Source of the DNA: Capnocytophaga cynodegmi DSM 19736
GTDB taxonomy: Bacteria; Bacteroidota; Bacteroidia; Flavobacteriales; Flavobacteriaceae
Length of the DNA: 56,947 bases
Assembly (NCBI RefSeq): GCF_000379185.1
Contig: NZ_KB900739.1
Location: 56,228-113,174 of the forward strand
Direction: 5' to 3'
Shown here in pieces: positions 8,959-18,058 of this stretch (positions are counted from its first letter, which is position 1; each line of letters opens with the position of its first letter). Position numbers and translations under genes: made by a program. The notes under the pieces are model-generated. The model was not told where the DNA came from, did not search any database, and saw only the letters and a list, made by a program, of their open reading frames with translations.

Positions 8959-9017
8959 TTGGGATAAATAGAGATGATTTGATTTCTTTTATCATATCTT
9001 TTCTCTATTTATCCCAA
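8959..9017. terminator. Long hairpin after the POT transporter gene
   Basis: Two perfect 16-base arms (TTGGGATAAATAGAGA at 8959-8974 and its complement at 9002-9017) flank a 27-base loop. It sits 25 bases beyond the stop of the minus-strand transporter and should end its transcript or protect its 3' end. The T-run after it is weak on the minus strand. Confidence 0.6.
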
Positions 9018-9041
9018 GTAAATTGCTAATTTAAACTTCCT

Positions 9042-11384
9042 TTATTTCACTCCGTGCATTAATTTCTTAACTAAAGGACTGATGAAAATAATAATCAATC
9101 CGGCGACAATAGGCACAATGGTGAATATCAAGAAAAATGTGGATAAGTTGTATTTTTCAGTGATGTTTTCAATCTGCCCACCCAAGATGGCTGCTAATTT
9201 ATTACCAATAGCGATTGCTAAGTACCACACTCCGAACATAAAGGCTATCATTCGGGCTGGGACGAGCTTCGATACGTAAGATAAGCCCACTGGTGCCATA
9301 CACAGCTCTCCCATTGTGTGGAAAAGATACGCAACCACTAGCCAAAGCATACTTACCTTCACTCCAGAGCCTACGCCGTTTGCCCCAAAGGCGAGTAAAC
9401 CAAAACCAATGGCCATTATGATAAGCCCCATTCCGTATTTCACTGCCGCAGGAGGGTTGTAACGACTATCCCAGATGCGTGAAAATACATTTGCCAGGGC
9501 GATGATAAAAAATGAATTGAGTATCGAAAACCAAGAGGTGGTAATCTCTACCCAATTGGCTTTTTCTTCCTTTACGGTGGCTTTTATCAATCCATTGTTG
9601 GTGTTGAGTTGTTCCGCACGTTCTCTTGCCCACGCTGCTTTCTTCATATCGGCATATCCGAAGGAGGAAAACTTATTATCTTTAGTCAAGATGAGAATTT
9701 CTTCCCCTCTGTTAAAGTGATTATCGCCTTCACCGATAATTGTCTCTCGATTTACAACCGAAAGTTCGTTGTTTTTACTCGGAACATAAAAGTCGAAAAG
9801 CATATTTCCATCTTTGTCTGTTGCTTGTTTCCCTGTTTTGTTATCCACTCGGGGTAAAGCAATAGTTTTGATAGTGTTTTCAATAATTTCGAAATTCCCT
9901 TTTGGTTTTTTATGCTCGTTGTAAGGCAAATACTTCACGATATTTTTTCCTTCAGCATTGTTTTCTGTTATTTTGAAGACTTTTTCTGTTTTTTGAATGC
10001 TGTTTTCTTCTGTAACTGAAATGGAATTATCAATAGTGATAGGGATATACTTTACAGCATAGCTTCCGTCCTCTTTTACTTTGAGGTTTTTGCCATCACT
10101 CTCATATACTTCAAATGCTTCATAGCTTACATTGTATGCTACTGTTTTGAAATCACGTTGTAGCATCCATCCGACAATCACCCATACAAGTCCGAAACAA
10201 ATAAGTAAGACGATATTTGATGCTAATATCTTTGAAAACGTTTTTTTAGCCAGTATGAATAGTACATAAGTGATTAACGCCAATGGAATAATGGTGAGCA
10301 AAGCATTTACAATGTTGAAAATGATTGCTTGATTGTCTAAAAGCTCTCTTTGAACATTGTCTCTTGCAAAAAGAATCAAGGAGGAAGCTCCCTGCTCAAA
10401 GGAAAGCCAGAAAAACACGGTGAAGAAGGCAAAAATGATAACGGTTATCATACGCTCACGTACGATTTTGGTATATCGAGTAAGCCTTGAGATAATAACA
10501 AAGAAGAAAGCTATTAGCCCAAAAATGACTGCGATGTATTGCCCTTTGATGTTGGTTGTTTCCAAGAAGGAGAATAAGTCAATTCCCCCGATGCGTGATA
10601 ATGGGTCATTGATGGCGTATCCCAGACCAATGATAGCTGCTATTCCTATCAGTATTTTATCTAATAATGTAAATGGATTAGGCTTATCTTCATCGGATAT
10701 GGGTTTATTTTGATTTGTTTTGGTAATTTCCTGCTTGTTTTTGGAAGGCACGTCACCGATAGAGCCAAAAAGAGGACGCGCTAACCAAAATTGAAGCGTA
10801 CCGATGAGCATAAATATTCCCGCTAATCCGAATCCCCAGCTCCAACCTACTTTTTCAGCCATATATCCACAAAGCATCATTCCGAAGAAAGCTCCAGCAT
10901 TTACTCCCATATAAAAAATGGTGTACGCTCCATCTTTTTTCTCCGGAAGGTCTTTATACATATGGGAAATGATAGAAGTCATATTGGGTTTGAAAAAACC
11001 TGTTCCGATTACTAACAGCCCAAGCCCTACGTAAAGCCAAAATTCGGTTTCGAGAGCCATTGCTGCGTGTCCGAGTGTCATAATGATAGCTCCGATAACT
11101 ATTGCCCATCGGTAGCCAATAAATCTATCGGCGATAGTTCCTCCTACAATGGGTGTGAGGTACAAAAGCATCACGTAGGTTCCAAATAATGCCCCTGCGT
11201 TCTCTGTTGTCCACTCCCAACCAGGGTTATACCCTATGAGAGCCATTGTTAGGAAGTTGACTAAAAGCACTCGCATTCCGTAGAAAGAAAAACGCTCCCA
11301 CATTTCTGTAAAAAATAAAACGAATAATCCTGCTGGGTGACCGAGTACTTGTGTATCGAAAAAGTTGGTTTTCTGTTGTGACAT
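9042..11384 (-). CDS. POT family proton-dependent oligopeptide transporter
   Basis: About 780 residues. The start at 11384 (MSQQKTNFFDTQVLGHPAGL) is chosen over one 33 bases upstream because it places the conserved HPAGLFVLFFTEMWERFSFYG correctly. The ExxER motif (EMWER) for proton coupling and GTGFFKPNMTSIISHMY (the POT signature) are present. So is the late segment GELCMAPVGLSYVSKLVP. The protein carries 12-14 membrane segments and imports di- and tripeptides with protons. Between two membrane segments lies a soluble insert of roughly 185 residues (about 415-600), rich in beta-type sequence and Lys/Glu; similar insertions occur in Bacteroidota POT proteins. The gene appears monocistronic, with a hairpin just past its end. 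Confidence 0.93.
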   Translation of the reverse strand: MSQQKTNFFDTQVLGHPAGLFVLFFTEMWERFSFYGMRVLLVNFLTMALIGYNPGWEWTTENAGALFGTYVMLLYLTPIVGGTIADRFIGYRWAIVIGAIIMTLGHAAMALETEFWLYVGLGLLVIGTGFFKPNMTSIISHMYKDLPEKKDGAYTIFYMGVNAGAFFGMMLCGYMAEKVGWSWGFGLAGIFMLIGTLQFWLARPLFGSIGDVPSKNKQEITKTNQNKPISDEDKPNPFTLLDKILIGIAAIIGLGYAINDPLSRIGGIDLFSFLETTNIKGQYIAVIFGLIAFFFVIISRLTRYTKIVRERMITVIIFAFFTVFFWLSFEQGASSLILFARDNVQRELLDNQAIIFNIVNALLTIIPLALITYVLFILAKKTFSKILASNIVLLICFGLVWVIVGWMLQRDFKTVAYNVSYEAFEVYESDGKNLKVKEDGSYAVKYIPITIDNSISVTEENSIQKTEKVFKITENNAEGKNIVKYLPYNEHKKPKGNFEIIENTIKTIALPRVDNKTGKQATDKDGNMLFDFYVPSKNNELSVVNRETIIGEGDNHFNRGEEILILTKDNKFSSFGYADMKKAAWARERAEQLNTNNGLIKATVKEEKANWVEITTSWFSILNSFFIIALANVFSRIWDSRYNPPAAVKYGMGLIIMAIGFGLLAFGANGVGSGVKVSMLWLVVAYLFHTMGELCMAPVGLSYVSKLVPARMIAFMFGVWYLAIAIGNKLAAILGGQIENITEKYNLSTFFLIFTIVPIVAGLIIIFISPLVKKLMHGVK

Positions 11385-11468
11385 ATTTTTCTTTGTTTTG
11401 GTTTTACAGCGAAACATTTATAAGTTGTTTATCAGCTTCACATTCTTTTTCTTTTATATTTTTTGTTA

Positions 11469-12632
11469 TTATCTTCTTTTTTTATACTGCAATGTTTCTA
11501 ATGCACTTTTTTTTCTTTGATTTTTTAACCATCCGATGCTAAGTTGTAGGCTAATGGGATTTCCTGTTAAGTTTACAACCTTACTTAGTGTGTAATCTAC
11601 GATATTATATTTGACACGTAAACCTAAATAAGTATTGTTTTTCAAATAATAACGATAGGCAATACCAAAATTTACATTGTAGCTGGTTGTTGAACTACTT
11701 TTTAAGCTTGCTCCTTTATCTTCTTTTAAAGCATCGAAGCCGTCAAGGGCAAGTCCACTGACAATTTGTATTTCATTATTCCCTTTTCTGTATATATCTC
11801 TGCCGACTTCAGCTCCTATATGTCCTCCAAAGAAATGCCTTGTAGGTATATAAACTTCTTCTTCGCGTCTTTTTGCCATATATTCATTAGCGCTTTTTAA
11901 AAATCGGAAACTCATTACAAGATCATAGTTCATTTTCTTGTTTTTCAATCCTAATTGAAGTCCTAACTCAGGGTGAGTTCCCAAAACATTTAGTTTTCCT
12001 GTTGGGATCCAAGCTCCAGTTAATATTGATAGATGTACTTCGGGCAAATCTATGAATTCGGCAACTCTTTCTTTGTATTCTTTTGTCAAAAATGAAGTTT
12101 CGTAAGTATTTTCTTGTAATTTATCAAAGATATTCTTGTGGTTTCCACTATAAAAGTCACATATAAGATATTCTGTGCTCTCTGTTTTGAATTTTTCTTT
12201 CAATTTGCCAAATTCTTTTTGAGTGAATTTGTCAAAATCTTTACCTATGGGAACATAATCATAATAACTTGCATAGTTTTCATATAAGTATTCTCTTTTT
12301 TCTTCAATGAGTTTCATTCTATTTTGGTAGCTTATTATATAATAGATGGCTCTGTCAGTAAGCAAACCCTCGAAGAAACGATTTTCGTAGATGGAAAGTA
12401 GTAATTTCGCTCTTTGCAGAGGTTCTGTAAGTCCACATTTACCTTCCCAATACTCCAAAAGTCTTTTTGCAGATTCTAAATTGTTATTATTGTAGTATTC
12501 CTCAAAAAGTGAAGTGCTGTTATAAGATACATCAGAGCAGGATAACTGTCTTTTTTCCATTAATTCATCAAAATTTTGACTGAAGAGAGAAAAACTACTA
12601 ACGAAAATAAGTAATGTAATATATTTTTTCAT
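11469..12632 (-). CDS. Secreted protein with C-terminal barrel-like domain, unknown function
   Basis: 387 residues. After the signal peptide (MKKYITLLIFVSSFSLFSQ), the first about 190 residues are helical with TPR-like spacing (NLESAKRLLEYWEGKCG, TEPLQRAKLLLSIYENR). The second half is strand-rich (HLSILTGAWIPTGKLNVLG, GLRVKYNIVDYTLSKV) and ends LQLSIGWLK plus a short basic tail. This suggests an outer-membrane barrel with a periplasmic helical domain. I do not recognise a named family. It lies 84 bases upstream of the POT transporter on the same strand; the two may or may not be co-transcribed. Confidence 0.55.
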   Translation of the reverse strand: MKKYITLLIFVSSFSLFSQNFDELMEKRQLSCSDVSYNSTSLFEEYYNNNNLESAKRLLEYWEGKCGLTEPLQRAKLLLSIYENRFFEGLLTDRAIYYIISYQNRMKLIEEKREYLYENYASYYDYVPIGKDFDKFTQKEFGKLKEKFKTESTEYLICDFYSGNHKNIFDKLQENTYETSFLTKEYKERVAEFIDLPEVHLSILTGAWIPTGKLNVLGTHPELGLQLGLKNKKMNYDLVMSFRFLKSANEYMAKRREEEVYIPTRHFFGGHIGAEVGRDIYRKGNNEIQIVSGLALDGFDALKEDKGASLKSSSTTSYNVNFGIAYRYYLKNNTYLGLRVKYNIVDYTLSKVVNLTGNPISLQLSIGWLKNQRKKSALETLQYKKRR

Positions 12633-12774
12633 ATGCTTAGTAGGTATTATATTAATTTTTTAAATAAACTTTATCAAACTTTAAAAGGAAATAAAACTTT
12701 AATGAGCTTTATTTTGATACCTTTGAAGTCTGATAAAAGTTTGTATATTTCAGATAATTAAAAATGAATTGTTT

Positions 12775-13434
12775 TTATTGGCTTCGCATTGATATTCCTA
12801 TTCCTTCAAGTAGCTGAGGTTTGTCTTCTAAGGCGATTTTGGCAACGGCGTAAAACTCACGTATCCATTTGTCTATCTCAGCAAAAGCCCTGTTCTTGTC
12901 TTGTGTAGCCTGTTGGCTTTCTCCAGATAATTTCTCATACTTAGCTCTTAAAGAGATAATATTTTCAATAGCCGATAGCTGTTCTTGTGCGATAGTATCT
13001 GTTATTTTAAATTTTTCAAGTAACGGACGTGCTTCTTGATGCGTAATAGCTTGATTATAGAATATCTTAGCTCCCTTTATAAAAAGAAGATAAGCTCTTG
13101 GGGTTTCCCCTTTGATAGAAAAGGTTTCCCATACTTCCATTTTGTGCATTAGAGCTACTTTTGCTGCCTTCCGGTGCTTTCCATAGGTTTTAACTAATTG
13201 TTCATAGGCTTGTTCAAAGATAGCATAGGCTTCCTTTGCTTCTGATGTTTCTTGTACGTTTTTATCATAAAGGTTTTGAGCTTTTGTATAAAGCTGTTTT
13301 CCTTCATTCATACGATTAGCATCATAGCCGTACTCTTCCAATTCAGATTTCAATTCTGATATTTCATCATAATTTGCGAATACTAATCTATATTTTTCAA
13401 GATATAGTAATTCTGAAGTTCGTTTTGATTTCAT
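12775..13434 (-). CDS. Helical cytoplasmic protein of unknown function
   Basis: 219 residues with no signal peptide or membrane segment. The composition is strongly helical and charged, rich in Ala, Glu and Lys, with coiled-coil-like stretches (DEISELKSELEEYGYDANR, LSAIENIISLRAKYEKLSG). The segment YDKNVQETSEAKEAYAIFEQ looks like an irregular TPR-type helix pair. I do not recognise a family. It stands alone, with a 142-base AT-rich gap after it and a 452-base gene-free gap before it, so no operon context helps. Confidence 0.5.
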   Translation of the reverse strand: MKSKRTSELLYLEKYRLVFANYDEISELKSELEEYGYDANRMNEGKQLYTKAQNLYDKNVQETSEAKEAYAIFEQAYEQLVKTYGKHRKAAKVALMHKMEVWETFSIKGETPRAYLLFIKGAKIFYNQAITHQEARPLLEKFKITDTIAQEQLSAIENIISLRAKYEKLSGESQQATQDKNRAFAEIDKWIREFYAVAKIALEDKPQLLEGIGISMRSQ

Positions 13435-13816
13435 ATTTTAATTATTTTGTGTTATTACTACTTACAATTTAGATTATTTGTGTTGTTTTTGTTTAAATAC
13501 TGATTTCTCTTCTAAAGCCCCTTGTTTATTTTTGATTATTTTTCAATTATTTGTATTGCTTGTATAAGTTTTTATGTTTTTATATGTTGTTTTTTGATTT
13601 TTACTCATTGAATTTTTAATATTTTATGAGTTACATTTATTTTTACTAATATTTTATGAATAAAATACCTGTGATTGTTACTTAAAAATGTGTGTATGTA
13701 TTTAAAAATGTTTTTATTATGTATTAATACAGGCAAAAGTAAAAATTATTTTCAAGTATCAAAATAATGTTATATAATTATTTTATATAAAATGAATTGT
13801 TATTGCTTAAAAATAG

Positions 13817-13863
13817 AATAAGGCAATATATATTCAATTTTAAAATTGTTATATTGCCTTATT
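13817..13863. terminator. Perfect hairpin after the GH13 amylase gene
   Basis: Arms AATAAGGCAATATA (13817-13830) and the exact complement (13850-13863) enclose a 19-base loop, and T-runs stand on both sides. It lies 24 bases beyond the stop of the minus-strand amylase gene and is the probable terminator. The rest of the gene-free stretch 13435-13886 is extremely AT-rich; I see no gene, RNA or clear promoter in it. Confidence 0.7.
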
Positions 13864-13886
13864 TTTATGAATTTATGGACTTGATT

Positions 13887-15740
13887 TTATCTCAATTCAA
13901 TAATCATAGAAGTTTTTCCTTCTATCTCTAAAGATTTCTGAAGTTGAAGTTCTTTTCCTGATATAATATCTTTTCCTTTGGTGTATCCTTTTAAGCTCTC
14001 AGCAAATCGCGATAGGTCAATATTCTGTTTTTCTTTATTGTTATTAAGGATTATCATAACTGCCTCTTGTTGATTATATCTGAAATATACATACACTTCG
14101 TTATTAGGTAGATATTGTTTGGTTTTTCCGTAATGTATTACAGGTTTTTCTTTCCTCCAATTGAATATTTTGGCTGTAAAATTGAAATATTCTTTTTGTA
14201 ATTCAGTTCTTTCTGAAGGATTGAAAGCATTTTGCTTATCATCTTCCCAACCTCCTGGGAAATCTTGCCTGATATAAGCATCACCTTTGCTCTTATCACC
14301 TCGCATTCCTATTTCACTTCCATAATATAGCTGGGGAATACCTCGTGCAGTAGCTAAAAGTGTCATTATTAGCTTATAATCTTCTGTATTTTGGTAGATT
14401 TCATTAATACGGGAAGTATCGTGGTTTTCCGCAAAGATTAAAATGTTGTTAATGTCTTTGTAAAGGAAGTCATTTACAAAATTATCATACATCTGAATCA
14501 TTCCTTTGTCCCACGAAGGGGTTGCTTTGAGAGCCTCTCCGATAGCATCGTGCAGTGTAAAGTCCATAACAGAAGGAAGATATGTGTTGTAGCTTTGAAT
14601 GGCACTAATTGGGCTGTCCTTTTGCCAATATGATATTTGAGCTTGGTCGTGTAACCACACCTCTCCAACAATATTGAAGTTCGGGTACTCATTCATAATA
14701 GCCTTTGTCCATTTTGCAATTCCCTCTTTGTCATTGTATGAGTACGTGTCTACTCTGAGTCCGTCAAGGTCAGCATATTCTATCCACCAAATAGCATTTT
14801 GTGTCAGATATTTCAGAACTAATGGATTACTTTGGTTTAAATCAGGCATAGATTGCACAAACCAACCGTCTACACAATATTTTTTGTCTATCTCTGAAGT
14901 ATTATTATCCATTTGTGTACTCATTCGATAGTTACTTTGTGCATATCCAGGGAACTGGTGAATCCAATCATATGTAGGAAGGTCATTTATCATCCAATGT
15001 TTCCAGCCCCAATGGTTCGTTACGTAATCTTTGATAAGTTTCATCCCTCTTTTATGCATCTCTTCAGCAAGTTGCTTGTACTCTTGGTTAGTTCCATATC
15101 GAGGGTCAATTTTATAGACGTCACTTTGCCCATAAGTGTGGTAGGAATAGGTTTCATCATTGTCTTCGCACATTGGTGTACTCCAGATGGCGGTAGCCCC
15201 CAAGGATTTTATGTAATCTAATTGCTTGATGATGCCTTGAATGTCGCCTCCGTGTCTTCCCCCAGGTAGGTTTCTGTTTGCTTTCTCGTTGAGTTCCTTA
15301 TGCGAATCATTGTTGGGATTTCCATTGGCAAATCTGTCAGGCATTAACAAGTAAATTACATCTGAACTATCAAATCCCTTACGTAAAGCGGACTTGTCTC
15401 TGCGTTTTTTTAACTCGTAATTGATTGTTTTCAGCTTTCTCTTCTGATTAATTAAGGTTATTTTGTAATTTCCTTCGGATTTGTTTTTGGTATCTACAGT
15501 AAGAAACAGATAGTTTGGGTTTTCTGTTTTTGTTATGTTTGTAATAGGAAGGTCACTTTCTACTGAAAAATTAGCAATTTTGTTGCCGTAAAGCATTATT
15601 TGTAATTCAGTATTTTTCATATCTGCCCACCAAAAAGGAGGCTCAATCTTTTGGATTTGCGCATTCATTTTTGTCAATAAAGTCAAATAAAACGCGAAAA
15701 ATACAAACTTAAAATTTAAAAAGTATCTGATCTTTAACAT
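13887..15740 (-). CDS. GH13 alpha-amylase / neopullulanase (SusA-like), exported
   Basis: 617 residues. A signal peptide-like N-terminus (MLKIRYFLNFKFVFFAFYL... ending MNAQ) is followed by an N-terminal beta-sandwich domain of the cyclomaltodextrinase type (about residues 28-115). The catalytic barrel follows (DSSDVIYLLMPDRFANGNP onward) and then a C-terminal beta domain. The catalytic nucleophile Asp is in DGLRVDTYSY, the acid Glu in NIVGEVWLHD and the transition-state Asp in IFAENHDTSR. Such enzymes split starch, pullulan or maltodextrins in the periplasm. No susC or susD genes lie nearby, so it is not in an evident polysaccharide-utilisation locus here. The chain has the full family length. 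Confidence 0.92.
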   Translation of the reverse strand: MLKIRYFLNFKFVFFAFYLTLLTKMNAQIQKIEPPFWWADMKNTELQIMLYGNKIANFSVESDLPITNITKTENPNYLFLTVDTKNKSEGNYKITLINQKRKLKTINYELKKRRDKSALRKGFDSSDVIYLLMPDRFANGNPNNDSHKELNEKANRNLPGGRHGGDIQGIIKQLDYIKSLGATAIWSTPMCEDNDETYSYHTYGQSDVYKIDPRYGTNQEYKQLAEEMHKRGMKLIKDYVTNHWGWKHWMINDLPTYDWIHQFPGYAQSNYRMSTQMDNNTSEIDKKYCVDGWFVQSMPDLNQSNPLVLKYLTQNAIWWIEYADLDGLRVDTYSYNDKEGIAKWTKAIMNEYPNFNIVGEVWLHDQAQISYWQKDSPISAIQSYNTYLPSVMDFTLHDAIGEALKATPSWDKGMIQMYDNFVNDFLYKDINNILIFAENHDTSRINEIYQNTEDYKLIMTLLATARGIPQLYYGSEIGMRGDKSKGDAYIRQDFPGGWEDDKQNAFNPSERTELQKEYFNFTAKIFNWRKEKPVIHYGKTKQYLPNNEVYVYFRYNQQEAVMIILNNNKEKQNIDLSRFAESLKGYTKGKDIISGKELQLQKSLEIEGKTSMIIELR

Positions 15741-16014
15741 AATGTGAAAAATTATAAAAAATTGACGGCTAAGTTACAAAAAAGTTTAGAACCTGAAAAA
15801 TTAAATGTCTTCTAACTTATTTTGGAATAATCTGAATTGTTTAGATTTGTGTACTTAAAGAAAATTTAGAAGAAAAAGTTATTTTTATGAAATGAGTAAG
15901 TTTGACTCTTATTTTTGAATAAAAATTTTTGCTTTTATATTTATTTTAATTTGTTGATATATATATAGTTGTGTATTGTTGTTTTAAAATTATATAAAAA
16001 AAGATTATTTTTTT

Positions 16015-16045
16015 TTTGCTATGTAAAAATATATCTATACATTTG
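16015..16045 (+). promoter_or_regulatory. Promoter of the tRNA-tuf operon
   Basis: TTTG at 16015-16018, a 19-base spacer and TACATTTG at 16038-16045 match the Bacteroidota consensus exactly, about 45 bases before tRNA-Thr. It should drive the four tRNAs and probably tuf. The preceding 15741-16014 has no gene; it is AT-rich and should also contain the promoter of the minus-strand amylase, for which I see no convincing match. Confidence 0.8.
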
Positions 16046-16090
16046 CACTCCGTTAGAAATAGGGTTGTTATCAATCTTTTTTTAATACTT

Positions 16091-16164
16091 GCCGATATAG
16101 CTCAGTTGGCCAGAGCACGTGATTTGTAATCTCGGGGTCGTGGGTTCGAATCCCTCTATCGGCT
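16091..16164 (+). tRNA. tRNA-Thr (anticodon TGT)
   Basis: A 74-base cloverleaf with acceptor arms GCCGATA and TATCGGC, a T-arm with GGTTCGAATCC, and anticodon TGT in the loop. CCA is not encoded. It is the first gene of the tRNA-tuf operon. Confidence 0.95.
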
Positions 16165-16195
16165 CAGAAGTTCATAAAATATTGTTTAAATTATT

Positions 16196-16280
<85 letters not shown>

Positions 16281-16287
16281 AAAAAAT

Positions 16288-16360
16288 GCGGGAGTAGCTC
16301 AGTTGGTAGAGCGTCAGCCTTCCAAGCTGAATGTCGCGAGTTCGAACCTCGTCTCCCGCT
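16288..16360 (+). tRNA. tRNA-Gly (anticodon TCC)
   Basis: A 73-base cloverleaf with acceptor arms GCGGGAG and CTCCCGC, anticodon TCC and T-arm GAGTTCGAACCTC. It begins seven bases after tRNA-Tyr. CCA is not encoded. Confidence 0.95.
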
Positions 16361-16384
16361 CAATGAAGGCTTTGTGAAATAAAA

Positions 16385-16456
16385 GCCGGTGTAGCTCAGG
16401 GGTAGAGCGCTTCCTTGGTAAGGAAGAGGTCACGAGTTCAAATCTCGTCATTGGCT
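16385..16456 (+). tRNA. tRNA-Thr (anticodon GGT)
   Basis: A 72-base cloverleaf with acceptor arms GCCGGTG and CATTGGC (two G-T pairs) and anticodon GGT. It is 59 bases upstream of tuf. Thr-Tyr-Gly-Thr before tuf is a common bacterial order. Confidence 0.95.
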
Positions 16457-16515
16457 CTTGGTTTGCACACATTAGACACTAATTTATATAACTAAGATTT
16501 AAAAATTTATTTAAA

Positions 16516-17703
16516 ATGGCAAAAGAAACATTTGATCGTTCCAAACCCCACTTGAATATTGGTACTATTGGACACGTAGATCACGGTAAAACAACTTTGA
16601 CTGCTGCTATTACTAAAGTATTGGCTGATGCTGGTCTTTCTGAGCAAAGAAGTTTTGATTCGATTGATAATGCTCCTGAGGAGAAAGAAAGAGGTATTAC
16701 TATTAATACATCTCACGTAGAGTATCAAACAGCGACTCGTCACTATGCACACGTTGACTGTCCTGGTCACGCCGACTACGTAAAGAATATGATTACTGGT
16801 GCTGCTCAAATGGATGGAGCTATCCTTGTAGTAGCTGCTACAGATGGTCCGATGCCACAAACTCGTGAGCACATCCTTTTGGGACGTCAGGTAGGTATTC
16901 CTCGTATTGTTGTGTTTATGAACAAAGTGGATATGGTTGATGATCCAGAATTGTTGGAGCTTGTTGAGCTTGAAATGAGAGATCTTTTGAGTTCTTACGA
17001 TTATGATGGTGATAATGGACCTATCGTTCAAGGATCTGCTCTAGGTGCATTGAATGGTGAGCCTAAATGGGTTGACACTGTGATGAAATTGATGGATGCT
17101 GTTGATAGCTGGATTGAGTTGCCAACGCGTGATATCGATAAACCATTCTTGATGCCTATTGAAGATGTGTTTACAATTACAGGTCGCGGAACAGTAGCTA
17201 CAGGACGTATTGAGACAGGGGTTGCTAAAACTGGTGAGCCTGTTGAGATTATTGGTATGGGGGCTGAGAAATTGACTTCTACAATTACAGGGGTTGAGAT
17301 GTTCCGTAAAATCCTTGATAGAGGTGAAGCTGGTGATAACGTAGGTTTGTTGCTTCGTGGTATTGATAAAAAAGATATCAAGCGTGGTATGGTTATCTGT
17401 AAACCAGGTTCTGTTAAGCCTCACGCTAAATTTAAAGCAGAAGTTTATATCTTGAGTAAAGAAGAGGGTGGACGTCATACTCCATTTAAAGATAAATATC
17501 GTCCTCAATTCTACGTTCGTACAACTGACGTAACTGGTACGATTTTTTTGCCAGAGGGAGTTGAGATGGTTATGCCTGGTGATAACTTAACAATTACTGT
17601 TGAGTTGTTGCAGCCAATCGCACTTAACGTAGGTCTTCGTTTCGCTATTCGTGAGGGAGGTAGAACAGTAGGTGCTGGTCAGGTAACAGAAATTCTTGAC
17701 TAA
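16516..17703 (+). CDS. tuf: Elongation factor Tu
   Basis: 395 residues, complete. This GTPase delivers aminoacyl-tRNA to the ribosome. G-domain motifs are GHVDHGKTT (P-loop), [12 protein letters not shown] and NKVDMVD; domains 2 and 3 follow with the family signatures [11 protein letters not shown] and [15 protein letters not shown]. The GTPase switch His sits in PGHAD. It lies directly after four tRNA genes that share its promoter and before a strong hairpin and tRNA-Trp. Only one tuf copy is seen in this window. Confidence 0.99.
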   Translation: MAKETFDRSKPHLNIGTIGHVDHGKTTLTAAITKVLADAGLSEQRSFDSIDNAPEEKERGITINTSHVEYQTATRHYAHVDCPGHADYVKNMITGAAQMDGAILVVAATDGPMPQTREHILLGRQVGIPRIVVFMNKVDMVDDPELLELVELEMRDLLSSYDYDGDNGPIVQGSALGALNGEPKWVDTVMKLMDAVDSWIELPTRDIDKPFLMPIEDVFTITGRGTVATGRIETGVAKTGEPVEIIGMGAEKLTSTITGVEMFRKILDRGEAGDNVGLLLRGIDKKDIKRGMVICKPGSVKPHAKFKAEVYILSKEEGGRHTPFKDKYRPQFYVRTTDVTGTIFLPEGVEMVMPGDNLTITVELLQPIALNVGLRFAIREGGRTVGAGQVTEILD

Positions 17704-17732
17704 TTGATGTAAATAATATATCAGAAATAATA

Positions 17733-17765
17733 AAAGAAGTTTTGAGATCTTCTCAAAACTTCTTT
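17733..17765 (+). terminator. Hairpin after tuf
   Basis: A perfect 15-base stem, AAAGAAGTTTTGAGA paired with TCTCAAAACTTCTTT, with a three-base loop, 29 bases after the tuf stop and 7 before tRNA-Trp. It may terminate part of the tuf transcripts or act as a processing site, since the T-run after it is short. Confidence 0.65.
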
Positions 17766-17772
17766 ATGAAAG

Positions 17773-17843
17773 ACGGGTGTAGTTCAAGGGTAGAATAGCG
17801 GTCTCCAAAACCGTTGATGGGGGTTCGAATCCCTCCACCCGTG
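17773..17843 (+). tRNA. tRNA-Trp (anticodon CCA)
   Basis: A 71-base cloverleaf with acceptor arms ACGGGTG and CACCCGT and anticodon CCA in the loop CTCCAAA. The tuf - tRNA-Trp - secE order is a standard bacterial arrangement. The CCA tail is not encoded. Confidence 0.95.
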
Positions 17844-17859
17844 CAAAAAAAATAATGTG

Positions 17860-18045
17860 ATGATAAACTATATTAAGGAATCTTACGAAGAATTGAAAAA
17901 TCACGTTACTTGGCCAACGTTAGCAGATGCACAACGAGAAATGGTTATAGTAGTTGTATTTTCGGTTCTGTTTTCGCTTCTCATTTGGGGAATGGATTCT
18001 TTTTTTGAGTGGTTGATGGCTTTGTATTTTAACTTTATGAAGTAA
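17860..18045 (+). CDS. secE: Preprotein translocase subunit SecE
   Basis: 61 residues, the short single-span SecE form. The N-terminal amphipathic helix with YEELKNHVTWPTLADAQRE and one membrane segment (VIVVVFSVLFSLLIWGM) are the diagnostic parts. SecE clamps SecY in the translocon. ATG at 17860 is preferred over GTG three bases earlier. It begins 16 bases after tRNA-Trp and 13 bases before nusG, in the classic secE-nusG-rplK order. Confidence 0.95.
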   Translation: MINYIKESYEELKNHVTWPTLADAQREMVIVVVFSVLFSLLIWGMDSFFEWLMALYFNFMK

Positions 18046-18058
18046 AAAAATAACAGTG

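Noticed and set aside
13435-13886. Hidden small gene or CRISPR in the AT-rich gap
   Set aside because: No open frame with support, no direct repeats with regular spacing; only the terminator is clear.
16507-17031. Open frame antisense to tuf
   Set aside because: It is a shadow of the highly biased tuf codons on the other strand, with no protein-like features.
18056-18058. GTG start for nusG three bases before the ATG
   Set aside because: ATG at 18059 is the stronger start and gives the same protein apart from one residue.
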